Part shown: positions 28,811 to 37,631 of the stretch, one piece after another
Numbering within the stretch: the first letter of the stretch is position 1
Layout: each line of letters begins with the position of its first letter
Origin: Mycolicibacterium crocinum
GTDB taxonomy: Bacteria > Actinomycetota > Actinomycetes > Mycobacteriales > Mycobacteriaceae
Reading direction: 5' to 3'
Length of the DNA stretch: 64,000 nucleotides
Assembly (NCBI RefSeq): GCF_022370635.2
Contig: NZ_CP092362.2
Location: 3,286,001 to 3,350,000, forward strand
Program-made: the position numbers and the translations under genes
Notes under the pieces: model-generated
Told to the model about the DNA's origin: nothing
Databases searched by the model: none
What the model saw: only the letters and a program-made list of their open reading frames with translations

Positions 28811-28840
28811 GTGTAAAAGACCTCCATCTGATGATTACAC
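28811..28840. promoter_or_regulatory. GTGTAA-N18-TTACAC inverted repeat, putative PucR operator
   Basis: Perfect 6-bp arms at 28811-28816 and 28835-28840 lie in the 74-base gap between the divergent pucR-type gene and mmsA, immediately upstream of the regulator start. Binding here would occlude regulator translation-initiation DNA and could repress or activate both promoters. Confidence 0.5.
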
Positions 28841-28883
28841 TCTGTCGGCTCCGAGCAGGTTCTTCGCCCGCCAGAATCGCAGT

Positions 28884-30401
28884 ATGACCCTCACCGCGCC
28901 CAACACCCGCGTCCGGACCATCGCCCACTGGGCCGACGGCAAGAACTTCGCCGGCAGCAGCGACCGGACGGCCGCCGTCACCAACCCGGCCACCGGCCAG
29001 GTCACCGGTCAGGTTGCGCTGGCCGACGTCGCCGACGCCCGCGCGGTGATCGACGCCGCTGCCGCCGCGTTCCCGGCCTGGCGCGACACCTCACTGGCCA
29101 AGCGGGTCTCGGTGCTGTTCGCATTCCGGGAGCTGCTGAACGCCCGCAAGGAAGAACTGGCCGCGATCATCACCGCCGAGCACGGCAAAGTGCTCTCCGA
29201 CGCCCTCGGCGAGGTCACCCGCGGTCAGGAAGTCGTCGAATTCGCCTGCGGCATACCGCATCTCCTCAAGGGCGGGATGACCGAGAACGCCTCGACCAAC
29301 GTCGACGTCGCCTCGATCCGCCAGCCGCTCGGCCCGGTCGCCGTCATCAGCCCGTTCAACTTCCCCGCCATGGTGCCCATGTGGTTCTTCCCCATCGCGA
29401 TCGCCACCGGAAACACCGTGGTGCTCAAGCCTTCTGAGAAGGATCCGTCGGCCGCGCTGTGGATCGCCAACCTGTGGGCCGAGGCGGGTCTGCCTGCCGG
29501 CGTGTTCAACGTCCTGCAGGGCGACAAGGTCGCCGTCGACGAACTGCTGACCAACAAGGCCATCAAGGCCGTCTCGTTCGTCGGCTCCACCCCGATCGCG
29601 CAGTACATCTACTCCACCGCGACCTTGCATGGCAAGCGCGTCCAGGCTCTCGGCGGCGCCAAGAACCACGCGGTGATCCTGCCCGACGCCGACCTCGACC
29701 TGGCCGCCGATGCGATGATCAACGCCGGCTTCGGCTCGGCCGGTGAACGCTGCATGGCCATCTCGGCCGCCGTCGCCGTCGGCCCGATCGCCGACGAGCT
29801 GGTGGCCAAGATCGCCGAGCGCGCAACGTCATTGAAGATCGGCGACGGCACCCGCAACACCGACATGGGTCCGCTGGTGACCAAGGCCCACCGCGACAAG
29901 GTCGCCTCCTACATCGACGCCGGCGAGGCGGACGGCGCCACCATCGTGGTCGACGGACGGGGCACACAGGTCGACGGCGATGAAGACGGCTTCTGGCTGG
30001 GCCCCACCCTGATCGACAATGTCACCCCCGAGATGAGCGTCTACACCGACGAGATCTTCGGCCCGGTGCTCTCGGTGGTAAGGGTGGACTCCTACGACGA
30101 GGCTCTGGAGCTGATCAACTCGAACCCGTACGGCAACGGCACCGCGATCTTCACCAACGACGGTGGCGCGGCCCGGCGGTTCCAGAATGAGGTCGAGGTC
30201 GGCATGGTCGGCATCAACGTGCCGATCCCGGTGCCGACCGCCTACTACAGCTTCGGTGGCTGGAAGAGCTCGCTGTTCGGCGACACCCATGCCCACGGCA
30301 CCGAGGGCGTGCACTTCTTCACGCGTGGCAAAGTAGTCACCACGCGGTGGCTCGATCCCTCTCATGGCGGCATCAACCTCGGCTTCCCGCAGAACACCTG
30401 A
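28884..30401 (+). CDS. mmsA: Methylmalonate-semialdehyde dehydrogenase (CoA-acylating)
   Basis: 505 residues, typical MMSDH length. The catalytic Cys290 lies in GSAGERCMAIS. The upstream glycine motif VSFVGSTPIAQYI and the closing KVVTTRWLDPSHGGINLGF are diagnostic of the MmsA/IolA branch. It oxidises methylmalonate or malonate semialdehyde to propionyl-CoA or acetyl-CoA using NAD and CoA. It is paired with an omega-aminotransferase 17 bases downstream, so it likely handles the semialdehyde made from beta-alanine, beta-aminoisobutyrate or a related amine. Divergent PucR regulator. Confidence 0.93.
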   Translation: MTLTAPNTRVRTIAHWADGKNFAGSSDRTAAVTNPATGQVTGQVALADVADARAVIDAAAAAFPAWRDTSLAKRVSVLFAFRELLNARKEELAAIITAEHGKVLSDALGEVTRGQEVVEFACGIPHLLKGGMTENASTNVDVASIRQPLGPVAVISPFNFPAMVPMWFFPIAIATGNTVVLKPSEKDPSAALWIANLWAEAGLPAGVFNVLQGDKVAVDELLTNKAIKAVSFVGSTPIAQYIYSTATLHGKRVQALGGAKNHAVILPDADLDLAADAMINAGFGSAGERCMAISAAVAVGPIADELVAKIAERATSLKIGDGTRNTDMGPLVTKAHRDKVASYIDAGEADGATIVVDGRGTQVDGDEDGFWLGPTLIDNVTPEMSVYTDEIFGPVLSVVRVDSYDEALELINSNPYGNGTAIFTNDGGAARRFQNEVEVGMVGINVPIPVPTAYYSFGGWKSSLFGDTHAHGTEGVHFFTRGKVVTTRWLDPSHGGINLGFPQNT

Positions 30402-30418
30402 GCTCGAAAGAGGCATCC

Positions 30419-31804
30419 ATGACGACTATCGATTCCCACATCCTGCCCAGCGGCCAGGACCTCGACACCGCCCGCGCCGAAGCCGCGCGGGCCTACGAGC
30501 TGGACCGCGCGCACGTCTTCCACTCCTGGTCGGCGCAGGCGCAGATCAAGCCGATGACTATCGTCGCGTCGGAGGGCTCCTACGTCTGGGACGGCGACGG
30601 CAACAAGCTGCTCGACTTCTCCTCGCAGCTGGTGTTCACCAATATCGGTCATCAGCACCCGAAGGTCGTGGCCGCGATCGCCGAGCAGGCCGCCAAGCTG
30701 TGCACGATCGCGCCGCAGCACGCGAACGCCGCCCGTTCGGAGGCGGCCCGGCTGATCGCCGAGCGCACCCCCGGTGACCTGAACCGGGTGTTCTTCACCA
30801 ACGGTGGCGCCGACGCCGTCGAACACGCCGTGCGGATGGCGCGCCTGCACACCGGGCGCTACAAGGTGCTGTCCCGCTACCGCTCCTACCACGGCGGCAC
30901 CGACACCGCGGTCAACCTGACCGGTGACCCGCGGCGCTACCCCAACGACTACGCCAGTTCCGGTGTCGTGCACTTCAACGGCCCGTTCCTGTATCGCTCC
31001 TCGTTCTTCGCCGAGAACGAGCAGCAGGAATCCGAGCGCGCGCTGGACTACCTGGAACGGCTGATCCAGCACGAGGGCCCGGCGTCGATCGCCGCGATCA
31101 TCCTGGAATCCGTTCCGGGCACGGCAGGCATCATGGTGCCCCCGCCCGGATACATGGCCGGCGTGCGGGAAATCTGCGATCGCCACGGCATCGTGTTCAT
31201 CGCCGACGAGGTGATGGCAGGGTTCGGCCGGACCGGAAAGTGGTTTGCAATCCAGAACTTTGACGTGGTGCCCGACCTCATGACGTTCGCCAAGGGTGTG
31301 ACGTCGGGGTATGTGCCACTCGGCGGGGTGGCGATCAACGACGCGATCTACTCGACCTTCGCCGACCGCGCCTACCCGGGCGGTCTGACCTATTCGGGAC
31401 ACCCGCTGGCGTGCGGTGCGGCGGTCGCGACGATCAATGCGATGGAAGACGAGGGCATGGTGGCCAATGCCGCCCGACTCGGTGAGCAGGTGCTCGGCCC
31501 GGGGCTGCGGGAGCTGGCGGCCCGTCACCCGTCGGTCGGCGAGGTGCGCGGTCTCGGTGTGTTCTGGGCGATCGAGCTGGTGGCGAATCAGCAGACCCGG
31601 GAACCGCTGGCGCCCTACGGCGGTTCCAGCCCGGCGATGAACGAGGTGCTGGCCGCCTGCAAGACCGGTGGTCTGCTGCCGTTCGCGAACTTCAACCGGA
31701 TCCACGCGGTACCGGCCTGCAACATCAGCGACGCCGAGGTCGCCGAGGGCCTGGCCATTCTAGACAAGGCGCTCGACGTCGCCGACGGGTATGTGACCGG
31801 CTAG
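30419..31804 (+). CDS. Class III (omega) aminotransferase
   Basis: 461 residues from the ATG at 30419 (AAAGAGG, 6 bases upstream). PLP Lys292 is in TFAKGVTSGYVPLGG, and the cofactor Asp is in FIADEVMAGFGRTGKW. The fold is that of class III enzymes that use beta-alanine, GABA, taurine or polyamine-derived amines with pyruvate or 2-oxoglutarate. Downstream of mmsA, it should produce the semialdehyde MmsA then oxidises. The exact amine cannot be read from sequence. The stop codon overlaps that of the convergent small membrane gene (CTAG). Confidence 0.92.
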   Translation: MTTIDSHILPSGQDLDTARAEAARAYELDRAHVFHSWSAQAQIKPMTIVASEGSYVWDGDGNKLLDFSSQLVFTNIGHQHPKVVAAIAEQAAKLCTIAPQHANAARSEAARLIAERTPGDLNRVFFTNGGADAVEHAVRMARLHTGRYKVLSRYRSYHGGTDTAVNLTGDPRRYPNDYASSGVVHFNGPFLYRSSFFAENEQQESERALDYLERLIQHEGPASIAAIILESVPGTAGIMVPPPGYMAGVREICDRHGIVFIADEVMAGFGRTGKWFAIQNFDVVPDLMTFAKGVTSGYVPLGGVAINDAIYSTFADRAYPGGLTYSGHPLACGAAVATINAMEDEGMVANAARLGEQVLGPGLRELAARHPSVGEVRGLGVFWAIELVANQQTREPLAPYGGSSPAMNEVLAACKTGGLLPFANFNRIHAVPACNISDAEVAEGLAILDKALDVADGYVTG

Positions 31805-32148
31805 TACGGGGTGGTGTGCTGGGTCAGCACGAACAGCAGCAGACCCAGGCACATCAGCACGTTGATGGCGATCAGGACCGCGGCGAACACGATGGCGCCG
31901 CGCACGCAATTCCGTTGGGCGCGGCTGACTTTGGTGCGGCGTTGTTCGCTGCGGAGTTGTGTCGCGGTCAGCGCGAACGTCACATCGACGAACTCGTCCT
32001 CGGTGGCCGCCTGCCCCATGGCGATCTGCTGGAGACGTTCGGGAGGAATCCCGACACCGACCCCGGCGAAGTTGCGGCTCAACCGTTTGAGCTGCCGCGG
32101 GCTACTCGTCTGGTTGCGCGGCAGCCGCGGATCGGACCAGTCGGTCAT
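31801..32148 (-). CDS. Small single-pass membrane protein
   Basis: 115 residues. The first 80 are polar and helical (QLKRLSRNFAGVGVGIPPER, then TEDEFVDVTFALTATQLR). One membrane helix occupies about 84-110 (AIVFAAVLIAINVLMCLGLLLFVL) near the C-terminus, as in tail-anchored proteins. No family recognised. It shares CTAG stop codons with the aminotransferase on the other strand. Confidence 0.65.
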   Translation of the reverse strand: MTDWSDPRLPRNQTSSPRQLKRLSRNFAGVGVGIPPERLQQIAMGQAATEDEFVDVTFALTATQLRSEQRRTKVSRAQRNCVRGAIVFAAVLIAINVLMCLGLLLFVLTQHTTPY

Positions 32149-32203
32149 AACTTTCTGACCCTAGTGCGGCATCAGCGGCACCGCGAGAGAAACGCTCCAG
32201 CCG

Positions 32204-33388
32204 TCACAACCCCGGCTGATCCTCGATGATGCCGAGCCAAATCTGGGCGGCGTCGATGGCCACCTTCTCGCTGATGAACGCGTGCTGGGTGCCGGTGTAG
32301 ATATCCCGGAAGGCGCGTTCGAGGCGGCTGCCCTCGCGGATCGAGGTGGTCCCCGCCGCCAGGTGCGCCCACTCGGCGGCCTCGCGCGCCACGTCGGTGG
32401 CATACACCGCCGCCACGCGCATATCGGCGCGCAACGTGGGGGTGAGCTCCTCGCCGGCCGCCACCGCCGCTTCCGCGGTGCCGAACGCATCGAGCACCAG
32501 CAGCCGCGCCGCCCGCCAGGCGGCGACGTGGTGGGCCAGCCCCTTCTGGAAGGTGGGCCGGCTGGCCAGTGACGCCATGTCGCTCATCCGGAACTTGGTG
32601 GCCGCCAACTCCTCGACGTCGTCGAGCATGCTCTTGGCGACGCCGAGTGCCCACGACGCGTGACCGGCCGCGGTGACCGGCATCAGTCCCATCCGGGTGG
32701 CCGGCGAGCTGCCCCGGTGCGGCGTACTGGAGAACAGCGGGAAGGTCCGCCCGGCCGGAACGAACACATCCTCGACTGCGTAATCGTAGGAGCCGGTTCC
32801 CTTGAGGCCCTGTACATGCCAGCCGTCCTTGAACACGATCTCGTCGCGCGGGATCACGGCCACCTGCATATCGGGTAGTCCCCCGGGTCCCATCACCGGC
32901 TGGCCGTCCACCATCGGAAAGAATCCGGCGCAGACATATTCGGAATGGCCGGTGCCCGACCCGAAACTCCACGAACCGCTCACTCGGTAGCCGCCGTCGA
33001 CGGTGACGCCCGAGCCGTTGGGAAAGAACTGGCCGCCCATCGTGACGCGGTTGTCGTTCGCGGTGAACACCTCCGCGAAGCCCTCGTCGGGCAGGTAGGC
33101 CGCGGCCGCGAATGACGACGGCAGGTTGGCGATCCCGATCCAGCCGAACGATCCGTCCTGCCAGGCCATCTCGATCCACGTCTCGATCATCTCGGTGAAC
33201 GACGGCTCCACTCCACCAGCCGGGACGGGATTGAACGACGTCATCAGTCCGCTGGCCCACATCTCCTCGACGACGGCCGGGGCGATGGTGCGCAGGCGCT
33301 CGGACTCGCCGGCCTGGGCCACCACCAGGTCGCGCATCCCGCGGGCCACATCGAGCGGCCGGATCTCCGATTGAACTGTCGACGTCAT
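32204..33388 (-). CDS. Acyl-CoA dehydrogenase-fold flavin monooxygenase (HsaA/DszC-like)
   Basis: 394 residues. The acyl-CoA dehydrogenase fold is visible (MGGQFFPNGSGVTVDGGYRVSGSWSFGSG, then VFKDGWHVQGLKGTGSYDY). The catalytic Glu of true dehydrogenases is not evident and the C-terminal HAFISEKVAIDAAQIWLG is typical of the reduced-flavin-dependent hydroxylase branch (HsaA, DszC). Expected to hydroxylate a small aromatic or heterocycle using FMNH2 from a separate reductase. No reductase is adjacent. It lies 80 bases downstream of the isochorismatase-type gene on the same strand. An AT-rich stretch in that gap may give it a separate promoter. Confidence 0.82.
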   Translation of the reverse strand: MTSTVQSEIRPLDVARGMRDLVVAQAGESERLRTIAPAVVEEMWASGLMTSFNPVPAGGVEPSFTEMIETWIEMAWQDGSFGWIGIANLPSSFAAAAYLPDEGFAEVFTANDNRVTMGGQFFPNGSGVTVDGGYRVSGSWSFGSGTGHSEYVCAGFFPMVDGQPVMGPGGLPDMQVAVIPRDEIVFKDGWHVQGLKGTGSYDYAVEDVFVPAGRTFPLFSSTPHRGSSPATRMGLMPVTAAGHASWALGVAKSMLDDVEELAATKFRMSDMASLASRPTFQKGLAHHVAAWRAARLLVLDAFGTAEAAVAAGEELTPTLRADMRVAAVYATDVAREAAEWAHLAAGTTSIREGSRLERAFRDIYTGTQHAFISEKVAIDAAQIWLGIIEDQPGL

Positions 33389-33468
33389 TGTGGTTTCCGA
33401 TCTGCGTGCCGCGCGGCAGTGAACACTTTTGAAAGAATGTATAGCGCGGTGGCGTTCGGCGGGAGCGA

Positions 33469-34017
33469 TTACCAGACGATGTCAGCGGCCGGCACGGTCT
33501 GCGCTGTTCGACCCGGCGCCGACTGGTGTGACCAGTAGAGGTTGGTGTGGGCGATCACCTGCTCGGGTGGCGGTGCACCCCACTGCGACAGATCCTCGGT
33601 GGTGTGGGCGTCGGCGACCAGCGTGACGTCGTAGCCGCGCGCGAAGCCGCCGTGGATCGTCGAGCGAACGCACTGGTCGGTCTGGGCGCCCGCCACAACC
33701 AGGTGTCCGATTCCCAGCCGGGCGAGCGTCGACTCCAGGGTGGTGTCTTCGAAGGAGTCCCCGTAATTCTTGGCCACCAGGGGCTCGGTCTCGGCCGGGG
33801 TCAGTTCGTCGAAGATGCGCCAGTCCTGGCTTCCCGCAATGAGTTCGGCGTCGGAGTGCTGGACCCAGACCAGGGGAACACCGGCGCGCCGCGCATCCTC
33901 GACCAGGCCGGCGATTCTGGCGACAACCCGATCCCGGTCGTGGGCGCGGGCCACCACCTCGTTCTGCACGTCAATGACGAGCAGCGCGGTGTTCGGGCGG
34001 TTCTCCAATGTGGTCAT
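33469..34017 (-). CDS. Isochorismatase-family cysteine hydrolase
   Basis: 182 residues. The Asp-Lys-Cys triad is present: D16 (ALLVIDVQN), K83 (VAKNYGDSF) and C116 (GAQTDQCVRST). Members hydrolyse amides (nicotinamide, N-carbamoyl compounds) or vinyl ethers, and the substrate is not determinable here. Together with the neighbouring flavin monooxygenase it may belong to a ring-degradation route, but only orientation supports this. Confidence 0.88.
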   Translation of the reverse strand: MTTLENRPNTALLVIDVQNEVVARAHDRDRVVARIAGLVEDARRAGVPLVWVQHSDAELIAGSQDWRIFDELTPAETEPLVAKNYGDSFEDTTLESTLARLGIGHLVVAGAQTDQCVRSTIHGGFARGYDVTLVADAHTTEDLSQWGAPPPEQVIAHTNLYWSHQSAPGRTAQTVPAADIVW

Positions 34018-34148
34018 GCCGCGATCGTAGGGCGCGGCGGCAACAGTTCACGGGACTGACTCATGGACCTCGCCAAACCGAAATACGGCGATGCCAGACT
34101 GCGGGTCCCGTACGGGTCGAGAAGCGGTCCGCCGAGCAGGAGTACGCA

Positions 34149-36671
34149 ATGACTGTCAGCAATGCGCCAGGCGAAGTCGTCGACCATGACGGGAGCCCGA
34201 CCGGCGCACGGCCGCACGAGCACAGCCGTACCGGGTTGTCCGCCGACGCGCTGCACCGGGCGATCGCCGATCACCTGGCCTACTCCATCGCCCGTCCGCC
34301 GAGTGTGCTGACCCCCGAGCACTACTACCGCGCACTCGCCCTGGCCGTGCGCGATCGCATGCAACAGCGCTGGATGGCCACCACCCAGGATCTGCTGCAC
34401 GGCCCGGCCAAGGTGACGTGCTATCTGTCCGCCGAGTTCCTGATGGGCCCGCAGCTGGGCAACAACCTGCTCAACCTGCGCATCGAGGACCAGGCCCGCG
34501 AAGCGCTCGCCGAACTGGGGCAGGACCTCGATGTGATCCTGGCCTGCGAGGAGGAACCCGGGCTCGGCAACGGCGGCCTGGGCCGGCTCGCCGCCTGCTA
34601 TCTCGACTCGATGGCCACCCTGCAGCGACCGTCGATCGGGTACGGAATCCGTTACGAGTTCGGCATTTTCGACCAGGAGATCCAGGACGGCTGGCAGGTC
34701 GAGAAGACCGACAACTGGCTGGTGGCCGGAAACCCGTGGGAGATCGACAAACCCGACGCCAGCTATCTGGTCAACTGGGGTGGACGCACCGAACAGTACG
34801 AAGACGTCGCAGGCAACCACCGGGTGCGCTGGATTCCGCGGCGGGTGATCAAGGGCGTGTCGTACGACACCCCGATCCAGGGCTACGGGGTCAACACCTG
34901 CAACACGCTGACACTGTGGAGCGCGCGGTCGGTGTCGTCGTTCGCACTGGATGCGTTCAACACCGGCGACTTCTATAAGGCCGTCGAGGACGAGGTCCTC
35001 TCGGAGAAGATCTCCAAGGTCCTCTACCCCAACGACGAACCCGAAGCGGGCAAGCGGCTGCGACTGCAGCAGCAATACTTCTTCGTCAGCTCCTCACTGC
35101 AGGACATCCTGCGCATCCACACCGAGCGGGCCCGTCTTCCGCTGAGCGCGCTGCCCGACAAGTGGGCGATTCAGCTCAACGACACGCATCCCTCGATCGC
35201 GGTCGCCGAACTGATGCGCCTGCTGGTCGACGAACACCACATGGGCTGGGACGAGGCCTGGGACATCACCGTCGCGACGTTCGCCTACACCAACCACACG
35301 CTGCTGCCGGAGGCCCTGGAGACGTGGCCGCTGGGCATCTTCGGCGAATCCCTGCCGCGGCACCTGGAGATCATCTACGAGATCAACAACCGCTTCCTCG
35401 AGCAGGTGGCCACCAGCTTCCCCGGGGACGAGGAGCGGGCGCGGCGCATGTCGCTCATCGGTGAGGACGGCGGCAAGAGCGTGCGGATGGCACACCTGGC
35501 CACCGTCGGTAGTCACGCGGTCAACGGGGTGGCCGCGCTGCACTCCGAACTGCTGAAAGCCAGTGTGCTGAAGGACTTTTACGAGATGTGGCCGGAGCGG
35601 TTCGGTAATGTCACCAACGGTGTGACACCGCGGCGCTTCCTTGCGCTGTCCAACCCCGGGCTTCGGACCCTGCTCGACGAGACCGTCGGCGACGGCTGGC
35701 TGACCGACCTGGATCAGCTACGCCGGCTGGAATCCTACGTCGACGACCCCGCGTTTCGTGAGCGGTGGCGAGAGGTGAAGCGCGCCAACAAGAGCCGCCT
35801 CGCCGAGTACGTACACTCCGCGACCGGCATCGAGCTCGACCCCACGTGGATGTTCGACGTCCAGGTCAAGCGCATCCACGAGTACAAGCGTCAGCACCTC
35901 AACGTGCTGCACATCATCACCCTGTACAACCGGCTCAAGCGCAACCCGGGCTTCGCGATCGCACCGCGGGCGTTCATCTTCGGCGGTAAGGCCGCGCCCG
36001 GCTACTTCATCGCCAAGCGAATGATCCGATTGATCACCGCGGTGGGCGCCACCGTCAACAACGATCCCGACGTCAACCGCTTCATGCGGGTGGTGTTCCT
36101 GCCGAACTTCAACGTCAAGAACGCGCACCTGATCTACCCGGCGGCCAACCTGTCCGAGCAGATCTCGACCGCGGGCAAGGAGGCATCCGGCACCGGCAAC
36201 ATGAAGTTCATGATCAACGGCGCGCTGACCGTCGGCACGCTCGACGGCGCCAACGTCGAAATCCGCGAGGAGGCCGGCCCGGAGAACTTCTTCCTGTTCG
36301 GCCTGACCGTCGACGAGGTGGAGCAGCTCAAGGCCGAGGGCTACCGGCCGACCAGTTTTGTCGAGAATGACCCTGAGCTGGCCGAGGTGCTCGAACTGAT
36401 CGTCGACGGCACCTTCACCCACGGCGACACCGAGGTGCTGCGGCCGCTGGTCGACAACCTGCTGCACCACGACCCGTTCCTGGTGCTCGCGGACTACCGC
36501 TCCTACGTGGACTGCCAGGCGCGGGTCAGCGCCGCATGGCAGGACTCCGACACGTGGTCGCGGATGTCGATCCTCAACGCCGCGCGAAGCGGCAAGTTCT
36601 CCTCGGATCGCGCGATCACCGAATACTCCGACGAGATCTGGAATGTCGGCGCGATGCCGGTGACGCTCTAG
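34149..36671 (+). CDS. glgP: Glycogen/maltodextrin phosphorylase
   Basis: 840 residues from the ATG at 34149 (AGGAGT upstream); an earlier in-frame start at 34008 has no support. Family landmarks include YLSAEFLMGPQLGNNL near the N-terminus, GNGGLGRLAACYLDS, and EASGTGNMKFMINGALTVG holding the PLP Lys686. It releases glucose-1-phosphate from alpha-1,4-glucans in the cytoplasm. The length and conserved N-terminus are those of the GT35 type found in bacteria and eukaryotes. Its stop overlaps that of the convergent alcohol dehydrogenase (CTAG). Confidence 0.96.
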   Translation: MTVSNAPGEVVDHDGSPTGARPHEHSRTGLSADALHRAIADHLAYSIARPPSVLTPEHYYRALALAVRDRMQQRWMATTQDLLHGPAKVTCYLSAEFLMGPQLGNNLLNLRIEDQAREALAELGQDLDVILACEEEPGLGNGGLGRLAACYLDSMATLQRPSIGYGIRYEFGIFDQEIQDGWQVEKTDNWLVAGNPWEIDKPDASYLVNWGGRTEQYEDVAGNHRVRWIPRRVIKGVSYDTPIQGYGVNTCNTLTLWSARSVSSFALDAFNTGDFYKAVEDEVLSEKISKVLYPNDEPEAGKRLRLQQQYFFVSSSLQDILRIHTERARLPLSALPDKWAIQLNDTHPSIAVAELMRLLVDEHHMGWDEAWDITVATFAYTNHTLLPEALETWPLGIFGESLPRHLEIIYEINNRFLEQVATSFPGDEERARRMSLIGEDGGKSVRMAHLATVGSHAVNGVAALHSELLKASVLKDFYEMWPERFGNVTNGVTPRRFLALSNPGLRTLLDETVGDGWLTDLDQLRRLESYVDDPAFRERWREVKRANKSRLAEYVHSATGIELDPTWMFDVQVKRIHEYKRQHLNVLHIITLYNRLKRNPGFAIAPRAFIFGGKAAPGYFIAKRMIRLITAVGATVNNDPDVNRFMRVVFLPNFNVKNAHLIYPAANLSEQISTAGKEASGTGNMKFMINGALTVGTLDGANVEIREEAGPENFFLFGLTVDEVEQLKAEGYRPTSFVENDPELAEVLELIVDGTFTHGDTEVLRPLVDNLLHHDPFLVLADYRSYVDCQARVSAAWQDSDTWSRMSILNAARSGKFSSDRAITEYSDEIWNVGAMPVTL

Positions 36672-37597
36672 GGTTCCAACACGACCTTGATGGCTCCGCT
36701 TCGCCGGTCGCCCGCAACCCGAAACGCCTGCGCGGCGTCGGCCAGCGGGAACCGGTGGGTGATCACCGTGGCCGCGATGTCCGGATCAGCGGCCAATGCC
36801 GCTGCCGCATCGAGGAATTCACGCGCATCGGGCTTGCGGTCGTAACACATCGAGGCGGTGAGCGTCAGCTCCTTGAGCATCCACTGGATGCCGGGAACCG
36901 CACGATCCCCGTGCGACACACCGACTATCGCGATCCGGCCGCCCGGGACGGCCTGGCGCACGCAGTCGGCGATCGCCTCATCGGAGCCCACTGCCTCGAC
37001 GATCACGTCGTAGTCACCGTGCGGTGTCCCGGCGCCGAGGCGCCGGCCCGCCTCGATCTGATGCGGGTGGCGGGCTTGCAGGTCGACGTCGAGGCCCATG
37101 GCGTGCGCCGCGGCGACGGCCAGCAGCCCCACGCTTCCGCCACCGACCACCAGGACCCGGTCGGACGCCCCGGCGTCGACCTTGCGCAACGCATGCCACG
37201 ACACCGCGAGCGGTTCCACCAGGCAGGCGTCGGTTACCGGCAGGCCCTCCGGCAGCGGGACAAGGCATTCGGCGGGCACCCGGACCCGATCGGCGAGCCC
37301 GCCGTCGAAGGCCACTCCGAGCAGTCCGTGCGGCGCGTTCCCCCGGCACCGCTGAGGCGTCCCGCCGCGGCACTGATCGCACTCGCCACAGCCCACCGTC
37401 GGTTCCACGCAGTACGACCGTCCATCCACCGTGCCCGCGATCTCGTGGCCGATCGTGACCGGCAGCCCGAACGCCAACATGCCGAGGTCACTGCCGCAGA
37501 TGGTGGCGGACGCGACGTCGAGGATCGGCCCGTCACCGAACGGCTCCTCGACGTCGACGACGGTGGCTGACCCCTGAATCGAGCGGACGGCGCGCAT
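36668..37597 (-). CDS. Zinc-dependent alcohol dehydrogenase-like protein
   Basis: 309 residues from the ATG at 37597; the frame continues upstream but there the composition is Arg/Ser-rich. Catalytic zinc ligands are suggested by C34 (TICGSDLG) and H51-E52 (GHE). The structural zinc loop has C70, C73, C76 and C84 (GCGECDQCRGG). The Rossmann motif VLVVGGGSVGLLAV lies near residue 154. It is shorter than the usual 340-360 residues. Sugar-alcohol or threonine-type dehydrogenases are the nearest look. The substrate is unknown. It shares a CTAG stop overlap with glgP. Confidence 0.85.
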   Translation of the reverse strand: MRAVRSIQGSATVVDVEEPFGDGPILDVASATICGSDLGMLAFGLPVTIGHEIAGTVDGRSYCVEPTVGCGECDQCRGGTPQRCRGNAPHGLLGVAFDGGLADRVRVPAECLVPLPEGLPVTDACLVEPLAVSWHALRKVDAGASDRVLVVGGGSVGLLAVAAAHAMGLDVDLQARHPHQIEAGRRLGAGTPHGDYDVIVEAVGSDEAIADCVRQAVPGGRIAIVGVSHGDRAVPGIQWMLKELTLTASMCYDRKPDAREFLDAAAALAADPDIAATVITHRFPLADAAQAFRVAGDRRSGAIKVVLEP

Positions 37598-37631
37598 CAC
37601 CCGATTGTGCAGAGGCGCCGATCGGCGGCCG

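Noticed and set aside
30362-31705. 447-codon minus-strand frame across the aminotransferase
   Set aside because: Arg/His/Gly-rich composition and no motif; the aminotransferase is intact on the other strand.
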